This document shows positions 45,006 to 56,741 of a stretch of DNA of 64,000 nucleotides, one piece after another. The translations under genes and the position numbers were made by a program. Every line of letters begins with the position of its first letter. Within the stretch, counting starts at the first letter, position 1. The notes below the pieces were generated by a model. It ran no database searches. It was not told where the DNA came from and saw only the letters and a list, made by a program, of their open reading frames with translations. This stretch comes from Verpa conica. Its lineage: Eukaryota; Ascomycota; Pezizomycetes; Pezizales; Morchellaceae. The stretch lies in contig JAUFSD010000009.1 of the NCBI GenBank assembly GCA_033030425.1, forward strand, positions 806,001-870,000, read 5' to 3'.

Positions 45006-46972
45006 CGGTGCCTATTTTATAGTGCAATACTAATGATGAGTATTTTGGTAGAGATTTTCATGGGCATATGCCAGTCACAGCCACAGGGTAACTGTAGGTA
45101 CCGGCTGAGCACCAACCTAAACCAAAAATTGTTTGGCCGTCCCCGCATCTACGGCGAGACAGAAGGACCATGGGTCTAGTGACCGGAATGAAGGTCAGCA
45201 CATTTAAGGCCTGAATTCTTTCCAGACAAATCAGTTCCTCTAAGCTCCCTTTAAATATTCTATATTTTTGGCTAGATTTGTCCCCTGTTTTTTTTAAATT
45301 TAAAATAGGAGCCAAATCTAAATGTAGCTACATGTACTGACTACTTGGGCTGGAACTAAGTACTCGGACAGAGCGCAGCCGACCCCCAAAGTTCACCCCA
45401 AACCTACCCCCAAAAACTGTAAAGTGATGGGGGGAAGGCTAGTAATTATTTTTTTTATTGTATCTACTATATATCTATTTGGTTCTCACTATTGTTGCAA
45501 TCATATCTATTGTACTGACAGGGGCTCTTGTTTCAGTCACCTCATCACCATACAATGTTTGGTATCGCCCGTGGTTGTAGCCTCAGTCCGAGTATTTACA
45601 TGTAGTTGCAGCCCAAGTAAGGTTTTCACTTAGTAGTTTTGCCTAGTACATTGTTGTGAGAGCCATTTCTAGATGTAGAACAGGTCTAAATAGGCGTTCA
45701 AGTACATGTATTTATTTTTGTTATACTGTTTCAAACAGTACATAGTTAAACTTAAGAATATATGTATATGTAAATTTATAAGGAAGCACAAATCGGTCAA
45801 AATTTAATTTACTGCCGGTGGTAATTCGAGTACAAGAACACTGGATTCCAGTACATATATATCCTATTTTCATTAAATCTAGCACTCTGTCCTTGAGTTA
45901 AGACAGATTTACTGAGACGTGTATTTAGATTTGCAAATTTACTAAGCTTATTATGAATACGTATTTAAGCCCTAGATTGCAAAGTAACTAGCTAGAGTGG
46001 TACGTATGTACTGAGTTGTGCCAGAAAGTAATGTACATCCTGCCCTAGCAACACTCAAACTCAAAACTCAAGATAAGTACTATTTTTAATGTTAAAGACG
46101 ATTTATAGCACTGTCAGGTGTTATACTCATCTTTATACCATAGAAGGTATACCTGTGAGGGAAAATATAGTACTTTGGGTTTGACCTCAGATAGCTTAAC
46201 AAGGCAGTGATAATTAATTATAAGATTTTCCAACTTTTTTGGCTAGAGGTGAAATCTACATATGCTAATTGAGCTTGACATCCTGAACTAGCCAAGCTCT
46301 CTAAGTGGTGTTGCAAATTGTCATCTTGTTTTGGTTTATGCATCACTATACGGCACCTCTAGGTATATACAAAATGCCAAAACACAAAATCTATAGAAAT
46401 GACTCCACAGGTGACAACCCATACAAAGTAGCCACGCCCTAAATTTAACCGAGATTAAGGGAATTTAGATCAAAAACTTCAGTAAGGAATTTAAACAAGA
46501 TTATCTATGTAAGAAAGGCTAACCTGCTTTTTGTGGGCGCCATGCTTATCCCAAGTTATCACAGCCAAGTGCCCCTTAGACTATAGCTACGCTGGTGTTT
46601 TACTCTACTACTTTACTTTTTTTTACTAAGGAAAGAACTGCTGTAAATATCTATTGTCTACATTAAAAAATTGGTTTCTTTATTGGGTATAGTGGATGTG
46701 GTTCCAACAAGTTAGATGTAGCAACTACCCATTTTGCCTTTCTGTCTTTTAGAATTGGTAGATACGGGCCGCCGTAAAAATACACACGACGTTGTTACTT
46801 TATGTATTGAACTTTGGTAATAAGATTTTCGTCCTTGAATTGAGTAACAAAGCAGTTACATGTGCGTTTTAAGATAACAACCGGCGAGATCCATTGCGTG
46901 TCTACAAAGAAGATAAATCCAATGACTTGAGCACACTTAGAAGTGCCATGATGTAGTTGTGACGTCACGTGA
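45006..46972. other. Two-kilobase gene-free spacer
   Basis: No coding region, RNA gene or clear inverted repeat could be supported. Composition is AT-rich. Short frames (e.g. 45315-45058 minus, 45424-45633 plus) lack motifs and neighbours that would support them. It may hold decayed transposon sequence, but I could not find matching ends. Confidence 0.5.
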
Positions 46973-49900
46973 TTATCCCCTGACAGAAGCTGGACTCCTA
47001 AATCCTTCATCGCCAAAACCAGAATCGATCCTTACCGTTGTGCTTCTCACATCCGGCAAGACCAACACGCTCTCTCCGTTACTCCTATAATCTGTCTCCG
47101 AACTGATAATTCCCGTCACTTCTGACTGGTGTTGGGGTGGGATGTATTGTTTGACCTCCACGTTGGGGAGTAACAGGTTACCTGCCTTGAGCGGCACTAG
47201 AAGTATTGGGAAACGATGTATTTGCCCCTCCTACTAGGTGTAAGTTGGAAACTAGCATTTGGAGACTGGTTTTTCTGGGATAACAGACCTTAGCGGTAAA
47301 ATGAGCTCTTTTCCGGCCAGATACTAGCCAAACCTCTAGGTTATTTTGTACTTCGTAGAAGAACTCTAATTCTTCATCTCCAACGTCCACCTCTTCGTCT
47401 TTGGCCTGTAAAGAGTTCCACGCTCTGGAGTGGCGAATTACAAGTTCTGCAGGGATCGACTGTCCCACAGCGACCATCTGAGGTGTATATGGCGTTGAAA
47501 GAGATTTTGAGTTCGTGTCAGAGAGAATGTTAATCTCAACAGTGTGTATAACTTGAAGCTGCGGAACCTCAACGGGAATCACTATGGAACGAACAACTAG
47601 TTCCGATTCATTATTCTGGTAATCCGGCGTAAATGCTGAGCTGAGCTGAATGATAGCGTTTTTCTATATGGTTTGTCAGCCGATTTAAACTTAAAAAGCC
47701 GTGATTTAAAACAAACCTTGTAAAATTCTTTCAGCCAATCCTCCATATTTTCCCGTTCTCCGTCACTAGAACTAATACCATCCAAAGCCTCTTCCCATCC
47801 ATATTCCTCGTAGCTTCCTAGGCGAACTTCACCTAATAGGGCTGTTGCTTCCAATTCTGCTAAATTTCGCTTCTGTATCTGAGAAATCAATATAGGTTGT
47901 AGCCAATGCCTATAAATTTCCTTTCCAGAGGCCTTAAGCTGCGATGTAAAAACAGAAACAACAGATTGTAGAATTTCTCCATTATGAGTTAGTAAACTAG
48001 TCTTTTGCTAAAAAAAGATGGCAATTGTTCAAATGACAAACCTTCATCGATAGTTCGGTACTCAATGGTTAAAGCGAGGGGTTGCTGTCTTTGGGATTCC
48101 TTTAATCCTTTCCTTGTGATTTTGTATGTGAATGATGCTGGTTGCTTAGTAAAAACCACCTGAGTATCTTGGTTATTAGTTACTCATGCACTATGTAAAA
48201 GATATTGGGCAAAGGAAAGCCGCATACCATGGACCCTTGTATCCCCCTACCACTTTTGGCTTCGAAACTAATTGACCCTTCTAAAGTTGCCCTCAGAATC
48301 CTTAAAGGCATCTCGGGGATTGCTGTTGATACTTGAAACTTAGAGAATAGTGATTCCGGCTTAAAAACATCCTGGACGTTTACTGCAAGCGGCAAGACCA
48401 CTGGGACACTCAGCTTGTCGGCAAAAAAGAAATCACCGTTACTGGTAGCATAGTCAACCTCTACCTTAACTGATAACTCAGTTAAGTCATTCTCGCTAGT
48501 GTAAGGGATTCTCAATCGGATGATTTGTCTCTTTTTCATGTCGACCAATGTGATAACTCCTGGCTTTTCATCTATCTCGACAACGGCCTCTCCTTCGAGA
48601 ATTTGTAGGTCGGCAGTCATGAGCCTCAATCCAGCTGTCGCAGAGCGAACCCTCAACTCGCCTTTTAGTACCTCGTTTTCGCCAGGATCAAGCATAATTT
48701 CTGTGGCTTTGGGGTGGTCAAGGTGAATCTTTTTCGGCACTTCCAACCTCACCAATAGGTTCCTGGGTGCTGGAAAAAATGATAGTTTTAATTTCTTAGG
48801 GGCAGAGACAGGGACTCCAGAATTTGATGGCAGCCCTACCGGAACGACTGGCACTGACTTCGCCATAAGTTCGTGTAAAAAGGTTAGTTTATTTGCGCTG
48901 AGAACAATTCTGTCCACGATGTAAGTCCCAGGGATGGTGAAATTAGTCCTAGCAAGGGCTCGCACGACCCCTTTCTTCATTATTGTCGGTCCCTCTGTCT
49001 CCATCCATACTTCTTTGACTTGTCCGATTGTATTCACAATTCTAACCCTAATCTTCTGTACCTGCATTTCCTCCTTTAGCAGATATCGCATCTTCACTAG
49101 AACCTCAAACCCATCCCTGTCAACCATATGGCGGGGGTATGGATCCACGGTGATATCGCTCCAGTAGTGAGACATAGGCGCTGATATTTCCTTCACGTTT
49201 TCTTTAGATAAGTCGATAATACTATTGACAAAACCAATGACAGGGACTTCATCTTCTAAGGTGTAATCATTGGGAGAGTCCTGTAATTCAGTAGGCTCGT
49301 TATCGAGGGATCCTATCCCTCGCCTCCGTAGGCGTACTCTTTCTACTGCAGAGCTCTTAGCAAGAAGTTTCATAAGCACTCTGACATACTCCTCCTTGCG
49401 ATTCATCTCTTTAAGACATTTCGCGTACATCCCTAGTAATGTCGTCTCAATCAGACCCCAACCTTGGTCGGCATAAAATTTTGTCATTTTCTCTAGGTGA
49501 CTAGCAGCTCTTGTATAATCTTTTAGGTGACTAAAAACCCAAATGCCAGTTAGGTATTCGAAGTTATACAAGATCAGGGGGTCGATTAAACTCTTACAAT
49601 CTCAAAGCAGCTAAATCAGCTTCTACTCTCTCGCAACTCTTAACTCTTTTGGCTAGTGCAAAGTTTGTCATGGCTTTCTCGCTCAAATTCTCAAAAATCT
49701 TGTAGAATTCATCCCTTTGGTCACCTTCAATCACTCTCCTCAAAGTCTCGTTCCGGATCCCCTCCACTCCCCACCCATCAACTTTATTTTTAGACACCGT
49801 CTCAATCTCAGTTGTATTCCCACCATCATCCAAACTTACTTCCTCCATTCCACAACCTCCTCCATCTACCCCCTCTATCTCGGGGAGGAAAAACCACCCT

Positions 49901-51813
49901 AGGCTTCCGATCCACCCTTTCCTTTTACCAAATGTCTCTACCACCCCTCTTGCCAATAGCATCAGATCCGCCCTAACTGCTGCCAGATCCTCTAACCCGG
50001 AGATAGATGCCTGCACAGCTTGTCCGAAAGAAGTAGCTTCAGCGCTTGGTGTTGGTGGTAAACTACTAGTTCTTCTTGGGAATATTCCTAGGCTTGGACT
50101 TGCTGGCGACGTGAGAGTGCCTTCTGTAAGGACTGACGTTGTTGTTTGGCTCAATATTTGCTCACAGACCGCAAATATCCAAGATGAGACAATATTATCA
50201 ACCATCCAAGTAACACTGTCTTCATTCTCATCGGGCTTTTCTTCTGAAGAAGAGCGATATGCTGTCCAAAGGTCGGCTCGCAAAGCTCTAGCTACACTTG
50301 TGACGAATTCCAATCCCCGTTTGCAGACCTCTGCCAGCCTGGTTAGGTCCTCTTCCTGCTTCCCAACCGCTGCCGCTGCGGCCTCATGAAGAGAGAGTGC
50401 GCCTAGTGTAGTCCCAGGTGCATCAGCATCAAGTCCCGCATTTTGGCCTTTGCCTAATCGAAGTAGTAGTGTTGATTGTCGTGCAAAAAGGTAACACTTG
50501 AAGTCGAATAGCGATATTTCGTTTGAGAGGATTAACTCCCTATAATGTTTCCTCGCAGTGCCTAGAGGGTTCCCGTCATCTATATCTTCCTGCTCCTCGT
50601 CTCTTCCTTCACGGCGGGCAACCCGTCTATTCCTAGCCTTTTCAATCCACCAGATACTCTCTTTAGTCCAACCAACAAATTTACCCCCAACATCGTCTGG
50701 AGTAGCGTCTTCCTTTTCTCTTTTCTCTTGGTCCCGTGCAATTGCATCTAGGCCAAACCCCAATTCATCATAGAGAACCAATGCGTCTTCCACCAAGCCG
50801 ACGGACTCAAAAGCTCTGGCCAAACCTTCTTTAAGTACAAAAAAGGTACAAAAGTTCCAGCCAGGCAATCTTCTTTGGCTGTCCTTCTCCCGAATATCAT
50901 CCTCATACTGACTAACCCTTGCATCAAAACTAGCTAAGATTTGAGTCTTAAACTTTGCAATGAGGTCTAGCCAAGCCATTTCGCTCTCAGTCGGTGTTTC
51001 CGGGATTGGCACAATTTGATTCCCTACCAACACTGGAGGACTCAGGGTAGCCAATGCCGGATGAGTGGGAGATATTCTGATCTGCACAACTCTGTCCTTT
51101 TTGCCGCTATTCGAATTGAAATCACTTCTAATCTTATCCAAGAGAGTTGTACTTCCTTTCATCCACCGTGAGCTGCCTGAAACATTTGATGCTGAAGAAG
51201 AAGAGCGGGGTTGAAGTGCCGCAGATGTATTCGGAAGGACTACGTGAATTATAAGCCATTCAAAGGCGTCATGCTGCTTATTTTCGTTGGATGAACTAGC
51301 GGTATGTTCAGATACCCATTCACGGAGGAGCTTGCGAGAGGTTGCTTTATAGGTGTCATTGTCATCGCATCTGAGTAGGAATACTTTTAGATATGGGGTG
51401 TTGCGTAATCCAGGGATTTGATGCCGTCTTTCTTTTTGTGGCACAGTAGGTTTCGAAGATGAGCGAATTGTCGAATCGATAGATCGAGATGATTCGGAAC
51501 TCTTGACACGAGTAAGGTCGTGTGAAGAGCCCAGTACCGGGGATGTGGGGGATGGATTGAGATGATAGGGGCTTAATTCTACATGGAGGGAATTGATAGA
51601 ACGTAGTGGACGAGCGGGAGCTTTCCAATGGAGGTTTCGTAGAGGAAGACGTGATCGAAGGTCGGATGATATCAGGGGGAAGAGGCTGAACGGATCCCAA
51701 TAACTATATCATGCGCAGTAGGTTAGAGAACTTCGCCTAAAATATTCTAAGATACAGATAAGAAGATAGGCATACGTTACTGTGACCTTAGAGGTTGAAG
51801 ATAGAGCATCCAT
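46973..51813 (-). CDS. TRS130: TRAPPII complex subunit Trs130/TRAPPC10
   Basis: Large TRAPPII-specific subunit of the GEF for the Rab GTPase Ypt31/32 (Rab11) at the trans-Golgi. Seven exons: 51813-51776, 51703-49598, 49530-48228, 48159-48042, 47976-47717, 47663-47289 and 47230-46973; 1485 residues. N-terminus 'MDALSSTSKVTVTYWDPFSL' with 'LPLRNLHWKAPARPLRSI'. Middle: 'FCTFFVLKEGLARAFESVGL', 'ALVLYDELGFGLDAI', 'FDFKCYLFARQSTLLLRLG' and 'LRFHLKDYTRAASHLEKM', then 'RKEEYVRVLMKLLAKSSA'. C-terminal beta-sandwich-like region: 'TIDEEILQSVVSVF', 'HFTAKEGQIHRFPILLVPLK' and 'AGNLLLPNVEV'. Intron 4 fits only with a GAG acceptor (47977), 14 bases after a perfect TACTAAC branch point. RIC1, also in this window, works on a neighbouring Golgi Rab. 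Confidence 0.93.
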
Positions 51814-52353
51814 AACCAAGGTAGGGATTAGATTTAGCTAGGCTCACAGTTAAAGGTTTAAAATAAACTTCACGGCTACCTTTGGTTATACCTATGTTAT
51901 GTACTAAGAAGGTTTTACACGTAAAGGGAGCGCAGATGCAGATTGAGCATATGTATGTGCATACGATACATGTAGTACATGAAGTGGAGAAATCTGACCA
52001 AGCGCCTAACAGGGGATAATGGCAAAACGGTACATACGGTACCTTCAGGACCGCGTGGCAAAACAAGTAAACAAGCCTCAGGCTTTACGTTGTGCGCCCA
52101 CATGTTCAATGCTGTAAGGACGTGAGATGATTGTTGGAGCTTGGCAAGCTTCTTTCATTGATTGGAGTTCGCTCCCGGGGCCGGAGCTAAACCCCTGTGT
52201 TATGAATGTACTGGTAAGGAAGTAATACAAGGTGTAGGGGATGTCACTTTCTGTGGTCTGCCAGAAATACACGGTATAACGTACCGCACAATGTTCACTC
52301 CCTTACTCACCTTTGCTTCCTTACTTTATTGTGATAACCTTAATCTGTGAGCA
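51814..52353. other. Divergent spacer, TRS130 / hydrolase
   Basis: About 540 bp between two divergent starts. Small GC-containing frames here have no motifs. Promoter region for both genes; nothing else seen. Confidence 0.5.
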
Positions 52354-54890
52354 ATGCCCTTCAACACTTTCACGGTAGCTGCCGCTACCACACCAACCGT
52401 TATAGCAACAGCGCTCGCGCACGTACGTTTCATTGCATGTTTGCTGATTCAATAAACCTCAGCCGTAGGCTAACTCCATCTCCAGTATCTCGACCGCAGC
52501 TCCCTCAAAGGGACACCAAAAAGCAGTCTTTCCTACCATGAAGGCGTTGAGCTCATTAAGAAATTCATGGATTACGCCTCTAACCATACTGTTGAACAGT
52601 TCCAAGCATTCACAAGTCAATATGTTCCACATCCCATCTCAGTGCATGTTGAGATTACAGCAATCCCCCCAGAGTTTTTAGATAAATCTGCCCGGTACAT
52701 TATTGATCAGCTAGGGCCTGGGGGTGTGGAGAAAGTTGGCGGGAAGTCGTGGTGGAGATGGAGGCTGAAGGAACTAACTGCCGAGTGGATCGAGATGCGC
52801 AAAGATTACTGGCACCGAACACGACACCCAGAAAGGCCGCCAAGAACTATGTTGTATGTACATGGAGGTCTGTAAAGTTTTACAATGAGTTCAGCTCGCT
52901 TTTTAAGTTGCTAAATATTTGTAGGGGCATATTTCTTTGGGAGTGTGGATGAGCATAGGTACCAGCTCCAGCGGCATGCAAGAAAACTTCAAGCACGGGT
53001 TTTTGCGCGTAAGAGTTTACACATGCAAAGTTATTGCCAAATAAATGCTAACAATATGGTATAATAAGCACGTTATAGATTGGCCCCCCAGTTTCCATTT
53101 CCTTGTGGTATGTTGTTCAACTTAATATTTCTAGTTAAGGCTATTGAGGTATGGAAATATAGCTAATTGTTGCAAAAACCCTAGGAATTTATGATGTCGT
53201 TGCATGTTATCTATACTTAGTCAGCCAGCAACCGTCAGAAACAATAATTCTAGCAGGGGACTCAGCCGGCGGAGGAATGATACTATCCATGATGATAATA
53301 TTAAGAGATCAAGGGGTTCCTTTACCTGCTGGTGCTATTCTGATAAGCCCTTGGGTAGATTTATGCCACAGTTTTCCTAGTCTTGTTCAGGGTAAGTGTG
53401 ACGTACAGATCCTCATTCAGCAATCGAGTGACCTATTGTGATGCACCCCCGAGATTACTCCGGAAATTTATTTATGTCGCTCGAACCCTATTATATGTAC
53501 TAATAGGGATATTATGATAGATAATAAGCATGACTTTATACCCCCTCACGGATTCCTTCAAAGACCATCTTTAGCCTGGCCCCCACCAACGATGGATGAT
53601 ATCGAAGCTGTTAAGTCAGAGTTGTTTTTAGATCCCCATAAGCCCCCCTCAGGGCCAGTCACAGCTGAGACTGTAGGCTTCGCCTCAAGACCTAGCCAAA
53701 TAGTTGACCCAGCAATACCGGTAAAACCTTCACGACGAAACACGTCAATAGCGATTGACGGCGAAACAATAATTCTAAAAGATCAGATTCAGATGTATAC
53801 AACAAACGATCTCATGAGCCATCCTCTTGTATCTCCGATCCTTCAGGGTAGTCTAGGGGGCTTACCGCCACTTTTGGTTTTAACGGGTGGTGGGGAGGTA
53901 CTACGGGACGAACAGATATACCTAGCGCATAAAGCAGCTGACCCAACAGGGTATCCAACATGGGAAGGGCATATACAAGACGATGAGACAGGTCGACAAA
54001 AGGAAAGTGTGGACAAATGGCCTCCAACTAAAGTCTGGTTGCAGATTTACGACGATTGCTGTCACGTGACCCCAACACTGAGCTTTACAAGACCTGCAAA
54101 GTTTATGTACCGCGCTATTGCACATTTTGGCGCTTGGTCTTTGACAAATGCTACGCATACTAAGATTGAGGTCGTAGAGGATGATGATATTTCAGTAATC
54201 TCCTCTAGCGCGTCGGCGAACTTGGATGATAGTGAGGAGGATATCAACAATGCCCAAGCTCCTAGAGGCCATAAGTTGCAGCAAAGAGGTACAATCCGAG
54301 ATGCCGACTCGACCAACGTACCAGCCTTCGAAAAAAATATGATTCGCCAACGGATCGACCGCCACGGGCGGATATATGATCTCCCCCCAGCAGACGAGTT
54401 TTTAGCCCTACAAATGAAGCCTGAGGACATCGGTGTCATAAAGCAAGAGCCTGTCCGCCGGTGGATGGCTGCAAAGGAGAAATGGGACACAAAATTCGCA
54501 GCTGCAAAAAGAGAAGTACAGAAGAGGCGAGCCAAGGAATTATGTAGCGGGTATGTAGGGATTGCGGAAGGGGAGAAGCCACCACCAAGTGCAGCAGCCG
54601 GGCGAAGGAAAAAGGATGATATATTGGTCGAAACAGAGAAAAAGAAACCAAGTCTGGGTTTGAAGTGGTGGAGTTCCATGGGATATAGCCACGATGAGAA
54701 GACTGTTAGCCTTTTCCCCTCACTAATATCCACAGGATAATGCTAACTGTTATCCTCGATATAGATGGCCCGCGAAGAAAAGGCTATGGGTAGCCCGAAT
54801 TATACTACTTCTATGGATTCGGAAGGTGGTTCAAGCATAGACGGACGCATTGATGTTCACGGTAGCACTTCAGCACTGGGTACTAAATAG
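52354..54890 (+). CDS. Hormone-sensitive-lipase-family alpha/beta hydrolase with long charged tail
   Basis: Predicted serine esterase of unknown substrate. Exons 52354-52422, 52486-52867, 52925-53008, 53069-53107, 53185-53391, 53521-54704 and probably 54765-54890; 696 residues. Motifs: 'YHEGVELIKKFMDYASNHTV' and 'EQFQAFTSQYVPHP', oxyanion block 'LYVHGGAYFFGSVDEHRYQ', 'APRYRLAPQFPFPCG', nucleophile 'LAGDSAGGGMILSM', 'PWVDLCHSFPSL', 'VLTGGGEVLRDE' for the acid, and 'YDDCCHVTP', whose His is the likely catalytic one. An insert precedes the acid motif. After about residue 470 the protein is disordered, acidic then Lys-rich. Intron 3 needs an AAG acceptor (53068) to give 'FAPRYRLAP'. The last intron (54705-54764) is inferred from branch point and phase; reading through would end at 54740. 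Confidence 0.82.
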
Positions 54891-56199
54891 GTTATACTAA
54901 AAGACAGGGACTCTAAATCTTCTGTGCAAAAGCTTTTGTTCGTAATACCAAAGAGAGACTATGTTTTGATTAGAATGTTACTACGTTGAAAAGAATATTC
55001 TTTCCTTGTTGTCTCTTATCAATTATAATGACAATTTGCACTTGAACTAGCAATATGATAAAGCCCTAGGACATTAGAGTATTATACGGGGTAATTTAGT
55101 TAAGTTTAATTAAACTATAAAACAAGTAGTAGTAGCAGTAGTTTTTTTTCTTTTTCCCTTTAATTATAATATAGTATATGGTAAAATAAGCCGTAAAATC
55201 GCTTGAGAAAAATGAAAATAAAATAATAAAGACTAAACCGTACACCCACGGGTTGGCAACGCAACCTAATACAATATTTAAAGAAAGGCTTACAAGTACA
55301 GAGACCCATAGTACGCAACCCGCAATCTAACCAGTATATAATGATCCGGTTCAATGCAATGTTAGTTTAATAAATTCTAATTGGTCCACTTATTTTTAGC
55401 TTATCCCATGGACCGTTACCCTTTTAGAGGACAAATATGTCACGGAACTTTAGGAGAGGCAACGAGGGCCGGAGAAAATCGCAAAAATGCCAAGAAAATT
55501 AGAGGAGTAGCTAAGATACATGAAATTTAAGAAAACAGTTTCTGTCCTTTGTGAAGCATAGGAGTTCATTACATAGATTGCATTTTACCGCAGTTTTACC
55601 CCCCTCTGCACTACTATTACTATTCCTTAGATTCCACCTACAAAGAATACCATGTAATCTAACCTTCATATGTACGGGGTAAAAACCAATCACCTATTGG
55701 GGAAGAGCAGGTGATAATCACAAGGCAGGACTAGTATTAAGAATGCCATTCTATCGCTATAAAACACTAATCTAGTACCGCTGGCCGGAGTTTAGTCATT
55801 ATAGAGACTTTATATGACTTCTTGTTCACTTCATTTTCTACGTTGATCTCTACTACCATCATGCTTTATCACTTGGGAAGCTCGCTATCACTATATTTAG
55901 CTCATTCCCTAAAGTTTGGTACTCTATAAAGGCCCCTGTTTAATGCTAATACTCTTTAACTATTTCACGGAACACCTTATATAATTCTAGTGGCTATGGA
56001 CGGTTCTTCTATTCCACAATCCATTTGACGTTTGGGGGGTGTTGATATCCAGGAACTAAATTATTCTCCTAGTGCTGCAAGGCACCATGTAACTAATATA
56101 CAGAATAATATGTATCTATATCTATATGGTTATGATGATGATAATGATTGTTCATAAATACATGGAGCCCTAGGGCTAAGGTATTCGCACTGCACACTA
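54891..56199. other. Spacer between hydrolase and KDZ/Plavaka-type element
   Basis: AT-rich, with simple repeats (TAG/AGT near 55125, TGATGA near 56133). No gene or paired repeat could be supported. Confidence 0.5.
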
Positions 56200-56234
56200 C
56201 GCACTTATCAAATATAAACAAACATCAGCAAACC

Positions 56235-56460
56235 TGCAAGATTGCGTCAGGAGCAACTGTAGCACGGGACGCTAGGGATGCCACATTCGGCAATTGGCCG
56301 AATATGACGCCACTGTGAGGCGTCAGAGGCTCCTGACGCTTTGCTGAAGGCTTCTGACGCTCCTGGTGCTTTCAACTATTCGCCTGATATCTCTGGGCGC
56401 CCTACGCAAAGCACCCGACGCTACAGACGCTCCTTATATATATTCAGGCGTCATCAGGAT
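56235..56460. repeat. Cluster of GACGC/GCGTC words, possible subterminal repeats
   Basis: In about 225 bp the words 'GCGTCAGGAGC', 'CTCCTGACGCT', 'TCTGACGCTCCT', 'GACGCTACAGACGCTCC' and 'GGCGTCATCAGG' occur in both orientations, with a near-palindrome 'ATTCGGCAATTGGCCGAAT' around 56287. Clustered repeats in both orientations near a transposon end are typical of transposase-binding subterminal repeats. That reading is inference. Confidence 0.45.
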
Positions 56461-56741
56461 GCTGCTAGTGTTCGTCATGATATATAGCAGGTGTCTCCAG
56501 TTGCCTCAGAGGAATCTGACAGGTGTACAAGCTCACAGGATTACGTGTAGGAGGGCTTTTCTAGTAGCTCTGGGAGCCTTTACAAAGGCTTCAAAAATAT
56601 ATTAACTAAGTCTTATATTGATATCTAGATTACAAGATATATGATTTCAATAACTAAAGAATTCTCTGAATAAAACGCGCGCCAAGCCATCAACGACCAT
56701 TACCCATGCCCCCCAATACCCCTCGATACCCCGCACGACTC

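Noticed and set aside
45006..46972. Possible hidden gene in the 2-kb TSR2-TRS130 spacer
   Set aside because: No frame longer than about 85 codons and no conserved motif in any frame; splice signals alone are not enough.
54062..54733. Minus-strand open frame of 223 codons opposite the second hydrolase
   Set aside because: The plus strand has a spliced hydrolase with catalytic motifs running through it; the antisense frame is a codon-usage shadow.
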